From Nocardia sp. SYP-A9097 (lineage in GTDB: Bacteria; Actinomycetota; Actinomycetes; Mycobacteriales; Mycobacteriaceae), in the NCBI RefSeq assembly GCF_009649815.1, contig NZ_WJIC01000006.1, positions 62,001-126,000 of the forward strand: a DNA stretch of 64,000 bases, in the 5' to 3' direction. Under the pieces are notes generated by a model. The model saw only the letters and a list, made by a program, of their open reading frames with translations. It was not told the origin of the DNA and made no database searches. This document shows positions 17,545 to 26,063 of the stretch, piece after piece. The translations under genes and the position numbers were made by a program. Numbering within the stretch: position 1 is the stretch's first letter; the number at the start of each line of letters is the position of its first letter.

Positions 17545-19403
17545 GCTTTCGGCAGTTTGGGGATGACAGCGGCCATGAGCTCCTGAGCCCTGGCGCATGT
17601 ATCGATATTCCCCGAGCGGTCGGCGACCGAGATATTCGCGACTTCTGCCATCTTCCCCGTGGTCGGGCGCACCATATAGGCGATCGAGCAGGAAGTGTCC
17701 CCGGAAGAGCGGAACACCGTGTACGAGCCCAGCTGGAACTTCTCGGAACCGCTGTCGGGCCGGCTGGTTTCCGCCAGCGCGAGACGAACACTGGTGTTGT
17801 CGCCACTGATCGCGCATTCATGCGGAAATTGGCTGTCGCGCTTGGCCGGATCGCCCGCGATGGCGCGGCCGGCATCGAGGTCGAGCACCGCACAGGGGTC
17901 GACCGCCAGCACCGAATCCAGTGCCAGCCGCCGTAGTGGAACGAATACCGTCAGCTGCCGCACGACGGCGACCAGAGCTGACTCGGCGACCTCACACTGA
18001 TCACCGCTCCCTCCTTGCACGGTGAGTTTCAGCGCGACCTGGCCACCGCTCTGCGTAATCACCGACCGGTCGCAGCTGCTGTAGAAAGCATCACCACCGA
18101 AGATCGGGGTCCAGCCGACGGTGCGGCCGGTGTTCTGTGCGGGGATGAGGGTTTCGGACAGGAGGGCACCGACCTCCAGCTTGAAGGTGACGCTCTTGTT
18201 CGCCGCGTCGGTGAGTGTGAGACCGCAACTTACGACGGAATCCCGGTCCGGATCGCTCTTGCGGGTGCCGAACTTCCCGGGCAGCGTCATATCGAGCAGC
18301 TTGCAGTCGTCCAGCGTGCGCAACTCCGCCGCGGTGAGCGCCAGTGAGGGATCGTGCATCGGCTCCGCATGCCCGCTCATGGCTGCCCAGTGGCTTGCCA
18401 TAGTGCCGACTCCGGCGAGCACCAGCACCGCCACCGCCGCAACGGCGAGCCACCGCAGCAGCTCGCGGCGGTGATTTCGGATGTCCGCCAACTGATCCTG
18501 ATACTTCGACTGTTTCTCGGCGGTCTCGGCCCACCAGTCGGAATCGGCGCGATGGGCCGCGATCCGGGTGCACACCGGTTCCGGCCACACCGGTTCCGCG
18601 GTGATATCGGCGGCAGTGGTGAGCACCTCCTCGGCGGTGGGCCGCTGCGCGGGATCCTTCGCCAGACAGGACTCGACCAACCCGCGCAGCGAGGGCGGCA
18701 CACCGGTGATATCGGGAGCCGAGTGCGCTATCGCGTACATGATCTGCGGTGTCGAGGTACCGGGGAACGGTCCCGAACCCGTTGCCGCGAAGGCCAATAC
18801 GGCCCCGAGGGAGAACACGTCGGCCGCCGGGCCGACCGCGCGACCCTCCGACTGTTCCGGCGCGGTATAGCCCGGGGAGCCGATCATCTGGCCGGTCATC
18901 GTCAACTGCCCGTCGGCATGCTCCACCCGGGAAATTCCGAGATCGATCAATCGGGGGCCCTGTGGTGTGAGCAAAACGTTGCCGGGCTTGAGATCTCGAT
19001 GCACCAGACCGGCGCGATGAATCTCCACCAGCGCCGCGGCCAGTCCCGCCGCGAGCAGGCGCAGCCCGCCCAGATGCAGCGGACCGCTCTCCTCGAGCAC
19101 CGTCGCCAGATCCGGTGCGGCGATGTATTCGGTTGCCAGCCACGGGTTTTCCGGATCCGCGCTGCTGTCGATCACCGGCGCGGTATAGGCGCCGGTCACC
19201 ATCCGGCCCGCCTGTACCTCGCGCTCGAAGCGCGCCCGGAACTCTGGATCACCGGCCAGATGCCGGTGAATCTGTTTGACCGCCACCAGTCTTCCGGTCG
19301 GCGTCCGGCCCAGGAATACCCGGCCCATACCGCCCTGGCCGATCACTGTCAGCAGCCGATTCTCCCCGAGCCACTGTGGATCCTGCGGCATGAGCGGCTT
19401 CAT
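17541..19403 (-). CDS. Membrane Ser/Thr protein kinase, type A (cassette copy 1), DLG variant
   Basis: This is a 620-residue paralogue of the kinase at 12413-14287. It has GQGGMG, Lys43 (VAVK) and HRDLKP Asp137. The metal-binding motif reads DLG (Asp154) instead of DFG, and the activation segment is GSPGYTAPEQ instead of GSPAYMSPEQ. The metal-binding Asp is kept, and DLG occurs in active kinases, so activity is likely but regulation may differ. The juxtamembrane DSDWWAETAEKQ is shared with the paralogue. A single helix (WLAVAAVAVLVLAGVGTMA) precedes two Cys-bearing exported modules (LDDCKLLDMT and DPCAVLDLDA). The MKPL start was chosen by match to the paralogue. Its stop overlaps the next kinase start. 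Confidence 0.93.
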   Translation of the reverse strand: MKPLMPQDPQWLGENRLLTVIGQGGMGRVFLGRTPTGRLVAVKQIHRHLAGDPEFRARFEREVQAGRMVTGAYTAPVIDSSADPENPWLATEYIAAPDLATVLEESGPLHLGGLRLLAAGLAAALVEIHRAGLVHRDLKPGNVLLTPQGPRLIDLGISRVEHADGQLTMTGQMIGSPGYTAPEQSEGRAVGPAADVFSLGAVLAFAATGSGPFPGTSTPQIMYAIAHSAPDITGVPPSLRGLVESCLAKDPAQRPTAEEVLTTAADITAEPVWPEPVCTRIAAHRADSDWWAETAEKQSKYQDQLADIRNHRRELLRWLAVAAVAVLVLAGVGTMASHWAAMSGHAEPMHDPSLALTAAELRTLDDCKLLDMTLPGKFGTRKSDPDRDSVVSCGLTLTDAANKSVTFKLEVGALLSETLIPAQNTGRTVGWTPIFGGDAFYSSCDRSVITQSGGQVALKLTVQGGSGDQCEVAESALVAVVRQLTVFVPLRRLALDSVLAVDPCAVLDLDAGRAIAGDPAKRDSQFPHECAISGDNTSVRLALAETSRPDSGSEKFQLGSYTVFRSSGDTSCSIAYMVRPTTGKMAEVANISVADRSGNIDTCARAQELMAAVIPKLPKA

Positions 19404-19437
19404 CCCGAGCCCCCTCCGGATAGTGACATGCGTTGTC

Positions 19438-20610
19438 TCACTGCCTGTCCGACAGCACGGAGTCCTGGGCCGCGGCCAAGCGGCGCACATCGATATCGGT
19501 ATTGCTGTAGACCTTGGCCACATATTCGCCACGCGTGATCAGACAGCGGAAACGCGACGCTTCGGCCGACTGCGCGTTCGGCTGCTTCGCTTGCGCGCAG
19601 ACGATCGAATTCCGGTTCGCCACACCATGCATCGGGAGATACTCCGATTGTGTGGCCTCGACCTGATGGGCGGTGAACTCGGTGGCGGCAGCCGCGTCGC
19701 GCAGGCGGTAGAGCATCTTGTTGTGCGACACCGCGATCGAGGTCACGCCGCGCGAACTGTTCGCCTCGAAATCCGCCGCGGGCTTGGCGGAGGCGGCGGC
19801 GAAGGCGCGGGTGCTGTAGACCGCGAAGGTGCGATCGTCCGGTGTGTAGTCGTCGGTCTTGACCAGCAGCGGCAGTAGGCCGTCCGGATCCAGGCGCAGG
19901 GCCGGAAGCTCCGATACCGGAGTGGGAGTGAACCTTTCGAGCGCCGATACCTGCAGCCGGAGGGTTTTGGTCACCTGCTCGGCGAGTTTGCCGAAGTCCG
20001 GGGCGGGCAGTTCGGCGAAGACCCTGATAACCAGCGACTTCCAGGACAGCCAACTGCCCAGTGTCGGTACGCCGGGCCGCCAGTGACTGATGGCGGTCGG
20101 ATAGGCGTCCAGACCGACCGGGGCATTGTCGATATTGCTCAGGAAGTCGGCGTGCTCCATATCCGCGGCCGCGGCCGCGGCGGTCTGCTCATCCGGAAAG
20201 GCGAGAATCGAGACCGCCAGGAATTTCTTCGAGGTCTCGGCGGGATCGAAGGGCTTGTTCCCCGCCAACGCGCTGTAACCACCGAGTATCGAATAACCCT
20301 GGAGCGCGGAGCGTTGCGGCCCGGACAGCGTGCTGTCGGTGAGACCACTGCTGTCGACCAGCACCCCGCCACCACGCCCCGCGCTGAGATCGGAGTCGAC
20401 CTCGTTCGCGAGCACGATGCGCTCGCCCAGCCGCAGCGACTCCGCGAGAATGCCGCGCGCCCGGCTGGGGCGCTGATCGAAGTCACCCTCGATGCGATGT
20501 ACGGGGTATGAGCCGTAATCGATTGTGCCGCCGGAATTGCCGCCGCATGCGGCGATCAGCAGCAGTAAACCTATTGCGGCGACGGCGAATCGACCCGATC
20601 TGTACCGCAT
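19438..20610 (-). CDS. Secreted lipoprotein of the kinase cassette (copy 1)
   Basis: This is a 390-residue exported lipoprotein with signal helix FAVAAIGLLLL and lipobox LIAAC (Cys about residue 22 from the chosen start), then GGNSGG. It matches the lipoprotein at 14322-15497 along its whole length (LAESLRLGERI, ETSKKFLAVSILAFPDEQTA, HWRPGVPTLGS, FTPTPVSEL, NKMLYRLRDA). The start at MRYRSG follows a G-rich stretch and parallels MRFKLD of the paralogue; an in-frame start 7 codons upstream is possible. It is the first gene of the cassette, so it shares a transcript with the two kinases. Confidence 0.85.
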   Translation of the reverse strand: MRYRSGRFAVAAIGLLLLIAACGGNSGGTIDYGSYPVHRIEGDFDQRPSRARGILAESLRLGERIVLANEVDSDLSAGRGGGVLVDSSGLTDSTLSGPQRSALQGYSILGGYSALAGNKPFDPAETSKKFLAVSILAFPDEQTAAAAAADMEHADFLSNIDNAPVGLDAYPTAISHWRPGVPTLGSWLSWKSLVIRVFAELPAPDFGKLAEQVTKTLRLQVSALERFTPTPVSELPALRLDPDGLLPLLVKTDDYTPDDRTFAVYSTRAFAAASAKPAADFEANSSRGVTSIAVSHNKMLYRLRDAAAATEFTAHQVEATQSEYLPMHGVANRNSIVCAQAKQPNAQSAEASRFRCLITRGEYVAKVYSNTDIDVRRLAAAQDSVLSDRQ

Positions 20611-20653
20611 ACGCCCCCCACGCCGCGACACCGATGACCCGCTGTCGCCTTCT

Positions 20654-20703
20654 GTAACCGATCAAGAACCTAACATCGGTCGACGGCATAGGCCATTCGG
20701 TGT
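20654..20703 (-). promoter_or_regulatory. Conserved upstream element of cassette copy 1
   Basis: Read on the minus strand, ACACCGAAT (20703-20695), then TGTTAGGTTC (20675-20666) and GGTTA follow at the same spacing as in the element at 15539-15589. It lies 44-93 bases before the lipoprotein start. Confidence 0.55.
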
Positions 20704-20729
20704 TCACGCCGGGGCGGGCAGTGGTGCTC

Positions 20730-22094
20730 TCAGACCAGGCTGCGCTGTGCCACGATGGCGGCCGCCACGCGCTGGCCCATGCGAACCGCGCCGTCCACGT
20801 GCTGGAAGCCGTGGCCCGCCAGGTCCGAACAGGCGAAGTGCATGGGGCCGATGGGGTCGCGGTGGTCGTGGCCGTAGCGGGTCATGCCGCCGAGGTCGAA
20901 GCTGACGCCGTAGGCGCCGCGGGTCCATTCCTCTGTGCCCCAGTCGGATTCGTAGTAGACGACCGGGTTGGCGGCTTCGGGGCCCAGGTAGCGGACCAGG
21001 CAGTCGAGGGCGGCCTGTTTGCGCTCGGCGGGCTCCATGGCGAAGTAGGCGTCGGCCTGTTCGTGGGCGATGAAGCCGACCATGGCGCCGTTGTCCACGC
21101 CGTGATTGGTGTTGTCGTAGACCTCCGAGACCATGTCGGTATCGCTGAAACCGGTTCCGGACAAACCCTTTTCACGCCAGAACGGGGTCTCGTAGACCGC
21201 GTGCACCTTGACCACGAAGCCGAAGGACATGTGCTGGTACATCTGGTGCCGGCGGCGCGGCAGCGGCGGGTCGAAGCTGATGCCCGCGTACAGGTTCGGC
21301 GGCACAGCCAGGACCACACGGCCCGCGCGCACCTCGAGATCGCCGTCGGCGAAGACGGTGACACCCGCGTCGGACCACCGCACGCGGCGCACCGGCGCGT
21401 TCAGGTGTACATCGGCACCCAGCGAGGCGGCCAGGCGCTGCGAAACCTGTTGCATACCACCGATAACGCGCTTGTCGAGCATGAAGGAATCGGTGGCCAG
21501 CGCGGTGTAGGAGCCCTGCGCGGCGGCCATATGCAGCGCCTGCAGGGTCGAGAAGGTGTGTGCGGGCTTGGTCAGCATGGCACCGGCGACGAAGAACGAG
21601 ACGGTCTCGCGGGCGTACTCGTTCTCGGACTGGCGCTCCAGCCAGATGCTGAACGGGATCGAATCCAGTTCCGCCGCTTGCGGATGCGTCCACGGGGCCT
21701 CCGCGCCGACCTCGGCCGCGAGCTCGTCCAGCAGGGCGATCAGCCGGTCGATCTCGGCGGCGGTCTCGGCGGGCGCGGGGAAGACGTCACCGGTGAACTG
21801 CTGCCGGGTACCGTCCGCGGCGAGGTAGACCGACTCGCCGTCCCGGTAGCGGGAGAAGGTCGACAGGCCGAGCTCCTCGACCAGCGCCAGCACGGCGGTG
21901 TGGTGCGGGGACAGCCACTGGCCGCCGATCTCGATCATGGCGCCGTCGAATTCGCCGGTCCAGGTGCGGCCGCCGACCCGATCACGGGCCTCCAGCACCG
22001 CCACCGACAGGCCGGACTTGCGCAATTCGGCGGCGGCGGTCAGGCCGGACGGTCCAGCACCCACGATCACAACGTCACGAGTGATGACAGCCAC
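20730..22094 (-). CDS. puo: Putrescine oxidase (FAD-dependent amine oxidase)
   Basis: It oxidises putrescine with O2 to 4-aminobutanal, ammonia and H2O2. The protein has 454 residues, with the FAD dinucleotide motif VGAGPSG (residues 11-17) and the RVGGRTW motif. Throughout, it resembles the Rhodococcus erythropolis enzyme as I remember it: AMIEIGGQW, MLTKPAHTFSTLQA, DKRVIGGMQQVS, TPFWREKGLSGTGFS, EVYDNTNHG, YYESDWGTEEWTRGAY and the C-terminal GHGFQHVDGAVRMGQ that closes the FAD site. The GTG start has AAGGAG about 6 bases upstream. It is last of seven minus-strand genes for agmatine/putrescine breakdown, but 168 bases separate it from aguA and it may have its own promoter. Confidence 0.92.
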   Translation of the reverse strand: MAVITRDVVIVGAGPSGLTAAAELRKSGLSVAVLEARDRVGGRTWTGEFDGAMIEIGGQWLSPHHTAVLALVEELGLSTFSRYRDGESVYLAADGTRQQFTGDVFPAPAETAAEIDRLIALLDELAAEVGAEAPWTHPQAAELDSIPFSIWLERQSENEYARETVSFFVAGAMLTKPAHTFSTLQALHMAAAQGSYTALATDSFMLDKRVIGGMQQVSQRLAASLGADVHLNAPVRRVRWSDAGVTVFADGDLEVRAGRVVLAVPPNLYAGISFDPPLPRRRHQMYQHMSFGFVVKVHAVYETPFWREKGLSGTGFSDTDMVSEVYDNTNHGVDNGAMVGFIAHEQADAYFAMEPAERKQAALDCLVRYLGPEAANPVVYYESDWGTEEWTRGAYGVSFDLGGMTRYGHDHRDPIGPMHFACSDLAGHGFQHVDGAVRMGQRVAAAIVAQRSLV

Positions 22095-22102
22095 GAGAAC
22101 TC

Positions 22103-22114
22103 CTTACCGGTAAG
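22103..22114. promoter_or_regulatory. 12-bp perfect palindrome overlapping the puo ribosome binding site
   Basis: CTTACCGGTAAG is self-complementary and includes the AAGG of the puo Shine-Dalgarno sequence. A second hairpin (CCTTCGG, loop ATAAC, CCGAAGG) lies at 22122-22140 in the same leader. Either could control translation or bind a regulator. Confidence 0.4.
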
Positions 22115-22212
22115 TCGAGAACCTTCGGATAACCCGAAGGTAGCTAATTAAGTATGTGCGCACGATCACGATCATGCCCGCGCCGTTTCGGTGCATCGGC
22201 CCGCCCCTCATT

Positions 22213-22227
22213 CGCCGGATCGGCGTG
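22213..22227. promoter_or_regulatory. Candidate operator CGCCGGATCGGCGTG upstream of puo
   Basis: The inverted repeat CGCCG-GAT-CGGCG plus TG is identical, at 15 bases, to the sequence at 30421-30435 between the aminobutyraldehyde dehydrogenase and the PucR-type regulator. It is placed about 120 bases before the puo start. Being found in two upstream regions of one pathway, it is a candidate binding site for that regulator. Confidence 0.45.
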
Positions 22228-22262
22228 TACGGTCCGGTGCATCCTGGCAGCCGGTGTGCAGG

Positions 22263-23291
22263 TCAGCGAGCCGGGAGCGGCTCATTCTGGGTAATGCAGT
22301 GGATACCGCCGCCGCGCGCGAAGATCTCCCGGGCGTCGACGGTCACAATGGCGCGCCCGGGATACGCCAGGGACATGATCTCGGCGGCCTCGGCATCATT
22401 CGCATCGTCGAAGCCGCAGAGGATGACCGCGTTGTTGCAGACGTAGTGGTTGATGTAGCTGTAGTCCACGAAACCCTCCTCATCCCGCAGCGTGCGCGGG
22501 GCTGGCACCGGAATCACCTCGAAAGGCTTTCCGGTGCAGGAGATTTCGGATTCGAACTGCTGCACGAGTTCGCGACTCAGCTCGTAATCGGGATGCTCCG
22601 GGTCACGCTGATCGTGCACGAGAACCACCCCGGGCGACGGCAGCGCCGCCACGATATCGGCGTGCCCGCGCGTACCGAAGCGCTGCGAATCCCGCCATAA
22701 TCCGCGCGGCAGCCAGATCGCGGTATCGATGCCGATGGTGCGCCGCAGCTCGTTCTCGACGTCGGCCTTGGACAGTCCCGGATTGCGGAACGGATCCAGC
22801 TGCACGGTCTCGGTGAGGAGCACCGTTCCCGCGCCATCGACCTGAATGCCACCGCCCTCGTTCACCAGCGGTGAATCGATGACCGGCACGCCGGCGGCCG
22901 CGGCGACCATCTTGCCGATCTTGCCGTCATTGCCCCAGCGGGCCCAATCCTGTTGACCCCAGCCATTGAAGACCCAGTCCACCGCTGCCACCGAGCCGTC
23001 GGCCGCATGCACGAAGGTGGGTCCGATATCGCGCATCCAGGCGTCATCCAGCGGTGCTTCGAGAATGTCGACGGCACCGGACAGGATGAGTTTGGCATCA
23101 CGCACATCGGCCGGATCGACCACCATGGTCACCGGTTCGAACTCGGCCACCGCGTGCGCGACCGCGGTCCACGCGGCCCGCGCCTCGTCGGTCGCGTCCT
23201 GGGTCGCGGTGATCTCCGAGCCCGCGGGTGGGAAGGCCATCCAGGTCCGCCGATGCGCCGAATGCTCGGCGGGCATACGCCATTCCGTCAT
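22263..23291 (-). CDS. aguA: Agmatine deiminase
   Basis: It hydrolyses agmatine to N-carbamoylputrescine and ammonia. The 342-residue protein belongs to the guanidine-modifying (Porphyromonas-type peptidylarginine deiminase) fold. Visible family motifs are DDAWMRDIGPTFV, VNEGGGIQVDGAGTVLLTE, TRGHADI with the catalytic His, and GGGIHCITQ with the nucleophile Cys332. The ATG at 23291 overlaps the stop of the upstream amidase gene (TGATG); a GTG three bases earlier would also overlap it. That coupling, and the amidase that uses its product, support agmatine as the substrate over peptidylarginine. The usual TDGHVD reads TRGHAD here, a small deviation near the active site. Confidence 0.88.
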   Translation of the reverse strand: MTEWRMPAEHSAHRRTWMAFPPAGSEITATQDATDEARAAWTAVAHAVAEFEPVTMVVDPADVRDAKLILSGAVDILEAPLDDAWMRDIGPTFVHAADGSVAAVDWVFNGWGQQDWARWGNDGKIGKMVAAAAGVPVIDSPLVNEGGGIQVDGAGTVLLTETVQLDPFRNPGLSKADVENELRRTIGIDTAIWLPRGLWRDSQRFGTRGHADIVAALPSPGVVLVHDQRDPEHPDYELSRELVQQFESEISCTGKPFEVIPVPAPRTLRDEEGFVDYSYINHYVCNNAVILCGFDDANDAEAAEIMSLAYPGRAIVTVDAREIFARGGGIHCITQNEPLPAR

Positions 23292-24256
23292 CACGCCCGC
23301 CCGAGCGGGTGCTCGCGATCGACCGGCGCGGTGAGGCGACCATAGGTATCCGGTCGGCGGGTCGCCAGGAATGGGAACAGTGTCAGCCAGTCCTTGCGCT
23401 GATCCAGATCCAGATCCGCCACCAGCACCGCCGACTCGTCACGCGGCGCCCGCACCAGCACCCGGCCGTACGGATCGGAGATGAAAGACGAACCGTAGAA
23501 GGTGATTTCGCCTTCATTGCCATATCGGTTGGGCACGATCATGAAGGTGCCCGCGGTAATACCGTTGCCGACGATCACGTGCTGCCACAGCGGTTGGGTA
23601 TCGAAGTCCGGGTGACCGGGCTCGGAACCGATCGCGGTCGGATAGACGATCATGTCCGCCCCGGCGAGCGAGTACATCCGCGCGACCTCCGGGAACCATT
23701 CATCCCAGCAGGTCGGCATGCCGATGCGCACATCACCGAGATCGGCGTGGCTGTGCGGCCGGTACGCCTCCTCGGTGGCCGGGCCCGCCCGGAAGTAGGT
23801 GTCCTCGTAATAGCCCTCGGTCACCGGAATATGCAGTTTGCGGGTGCGGCCGGCCAGTTCTCCATCGGGGGACACCAGGATCGCGGTATTGAAGCCCAGT
23901 CCATCGCCCTGATCGGCGTGCTCGTACAGCGAGGCGTGCACGAACACACCGTGCTCCACGGCCGCCTTTGCCGCGAAGGTGAAGGTGGGTCCGGTGGCCA
24001 GATCCTCCGCCTCCGCACCCGGATTCGCGCCGCCGCGCTCGAAAGCCGGGTACTTGCTGAAGGTCACCTCGGGCAGGAAGACCGCCTTGGCGCCCAATTC
24101 GGCCGCGCGAGCGATGCCTTCGTTCAATTCGGCGCGCAGGGCCTCGCCGTCGGCCTGCCAGCGATGCTGAACCAGGGCCACGCGCAACGGTTCCCGGATC
24201 GGGGCGTCGACCCGCGCATGCGAGACGGGCGGTTCCAAACAGGTGATGACCTTCAT
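23291..24256 (-). CDS. aguB: N-carbamoylputrescine amidase (nitrilase superfamily)
   Basis: It hydrolyses N-carbamoylputrescine to putrescine, CO2 and ammonia. The 321-residue protein has a carbon-nitrogen hydrolase fold with a complete catalytic set: Glu63 (FLPEVTFSKYP), Lys140 (RKLHIPVTEGYYE) and Cys183 (PTCWDEWFPE). The last two match the N-carbamoylputrescine amidase subfamily well. The start at MKVITC has GGAG 8 bases upstream. An N-terminal extension of about 22 residues precedes the first strand. The stop overlaps the aguA start. It lies 49 bases downstream of the APC permease gene, most likely in one operon. Confidence 0.9.
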   Translation of the reverse strand: MKVITCLEPPVSHARVDAPIREPLRVALVQHRWQADGEALRAELNEGIARAAELGAKAVFLPEVTFSKYPAFERGGANPGAEAEDLATGPTFTFAAKAAVEHGVFVHASLYEHADQGDGLGFNTAILVSPDGELAGRTRKLHIPVTEGYYEDTYFRAGPATEEAYRPHSHADLGDVRIGMPTCWDEWFPEVARMYSLAGADMIVYPTAIGSEPGHPDFDTQPLWQHVIVGNGITAGTFMIVPNRYGNEGEITFYGSSFISDPYGRVLVRAPRDESAVLVADLDLDQRKDWLTLFPFLATRRPDTYGRLTAPVDREHPLGRA

Positions 24257-24305
24257 TACTACTCCGGAATCGTGCTCGAAGTGGACTGGGGGACTGGCGG
24301 TTTCA

Positions 24306-25931
24306 TTACAGCGAGCTGAGGTGTGGTTCCGCGGGCACCGGCATCGGATCACCCGACACCGCGCGCGGCAGTGTCTTACCGCGGAAGAACTCCGGATCCC
24401 GCAGACGCTGCACCAGCATGAGCACCGCGCCCAACGCCAGAATCCCGAAGCCCAGGTAGAACACCAGGCCGATACCGAAAATCGAAGCGCCACTGCCGAC
24501 TTCGGGTTTGAGACTCTCCCGCACCGAGATCACGAAGACCACCAGCAGCATGGTCCCGCCGAGCAGCGGGAACAGCAGCTTGAATACGAAGTCGCGCGCC
24601 GAGGAGAACCAGTGCTTGCGGAAGTACCAGACCGCCGCGAAGGCGGTGATGCCGTAGTACCAGCAGATCATGATGCCGAGCGCGGCAATGGTATCCAGCA
24701 GCACATGCTCGGACAGCAGTGCGGTGATCGTATAGAAGGCACCCGCCACCACGGCCGCGACGGCGGTGCTGAAACGCGGCACCTGATACGTCGGATGCAC
24801 CGTGGCGAACCGCTCCGGCAGCGCCTTGAACGTTCCCATGGCGAGCATGGCACGGGCCGCGGGCAGGAAGGTGGCCTGCAGGCTCGCGATGGCCGAGACC
24901 AGCACGGCCAGGAACAGCAGCAGCTCACCCGCCCCGCCCATAACCGGCTTGGCCAGCGCACCGAAGACATTATTGGTGGTCTCCGGGCTGCTCAGACCGA
25001 TACCGGTATCGCCGACTCCGGCGAACCACATGAGCGCCACGGCCAGCAGCAGATACGTGCACAGCACGGTCAGGATGGACAGCAGTCCCGCGCGGCCCGG
25101 CGTGCGCTTGGGGTCCTTGCACTCCTCGCCGAGCGTCAGCGCGGTATCCCAGCCCCAGTACATGAAGACCGAACCGATCAGGCCGATCGCGAACGCGCCC
25201 AAGGTGAGTCCGGTGAACGGGTTGAACCAGTCGATATCGAAACTCAGGCCGGACGGGGCGTCGTGGGTCATAGCCTTGGCCAGTGCGATACCGGCGAACA
25301 ACAGCAACACCACCAACTGGAAGCCGACCAGCACATACTGCACGCGTTCGCTCGAACTGATGCCGCGACTGGCCGCCCACCCGGCCGCCGCCAGGAACAC
25401 CAGCGTCGTCACGATATTGGCGAGCTTGTTATCGCCAAGGGTGGCAATGGATTCCGAATGCACCAGCCGCCCGACGAACAGGTAGAAGAACTCCGCACCC
25501 ACCGCCGCGATATTGGCCAGCACGATGACGACGGCGATTACCGAACCCCAACCGGCCATCCAACCCACGTACGGACCGAGTGAACGGGCCGACCAGGTGA
25601 AAGACGCTCCGCAGTCCGGGGTTTCGGCACTGAATTCCCGATAGGCGTAGGCGGCCAGGAACATCGGAATGAACCCGGCGATCAGCAGCGCGGGCATTTT
25701 CAAGCCGACCGCTGCGACGATCAGGCCCATACTGGCGGTGGTGGTGTAGGCGGGCGCGATGGACGCGATACTCAGGATTGCGCCTGCGAAGGTACCGACC
25801 TTGTTGGTGGCCAAGCCCTTGCCGCTGGCGGCAACATTGACACTGTCGCTGGCGGCACCGCTGGCACCGCCACCGACATCGTGGGTATCACGCGACGGCA
25901 TTGTCGCCTCGGAAGCATTCTGCACGAGCAT
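24306..25931 (-). CDS. APC superfamily amino acid/polyamine permease
   Basis: This is a 541-residue integral membrane transporter with about 12 to 14 predicted helices. The APC signature is seen in the first helix region (GTFAGAILSIASIAPAY) and in FSAETPDCGASFTWSARSLGP. The start at MLVQNAS was chosen for its strong GAGGAG 5 bases upstream; an earlier in-frame start would lie in less plausible sequence. A cytoplasmic N-terminal tail of about 40 residues is glycine/serine-rich. It sits between gabD and aguB in the polyamine operon, so agmatine, putrescine or GABA is the likely substrate; sequence alone cannot separate these. Confidence 0.88.
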   Translation of the reverse strand: MLVQNASEATMPSRDTHDVGGGASGAASDSVNVAASGKGLATNKVGTFAGAILSIASIAPAYTTTASMGLIVAAVGLKMPALLIAGFIPMFLAAYAYREFSAETPDCGASFTWSARSLGPYVGWMAGWGSVIAVVIVLANIAAVGAEFFYLFVGRLVHSESIATLGDNKLANIVTTLVFLAAAGWAASRGISSSERVQYVLVGFQLVVLLLFAGIALAKAMTHDAPSGLSFDIDWFNPFTGLTLGAFAIGLIGSVFMYWGWDTALTLGEECKDPKRTPGRAGLLSILTVLCTYLLLAVALMWFAGVGDTGIGLSSPETTNNVFGALAKPVMGGAGELLLFLAVLVSAIASLQATFLPAARAMLAMGTFKALPERFATVHPTYQVPRFSTAVAAVVAGAFYTITALLSEHVLLDTIAALGIMICWYYGITAFAAVWYFRKHWFSSARDFVFKLLFPLLGGTMLLVVFVISVRESLKPEVGSGASIFGIGLVFYLGFGILALGAVLMLVQRLRDPEFFRGKTLPRAVSGDPMPVPAEPHLSSL

Positions 25932-26063
25932 CCAAGCTCCTCGTACTGGGTCTGGCGGTACTGAGACAGCACCCACCTCGCCGGTGAAGAACCGCGGTCC
26001 GGCGGCAGTGCCGGAGCGCGGGGTGGCACCGAATCCGGCACAGGGGCCGGGGTGCCGATGACA

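Larger units (their letters stand above)
15649..20610 (-). repeat. Lipoprotein-kinase A-kinase B cassette, copy 1
   Basis: This is the upstream member of the tandem duplication (about 4.96 kb) whose other copy is 10521-15497. The copies are diverged at protein level, so the duplication is old rather than recent. Confidence 0.9.

Noticed and set aside
20700..22151. 483-codon open frame opposite puo
   Set aside because: Antisense to putrescine oxidase; no recognisable domain or ribosome site.
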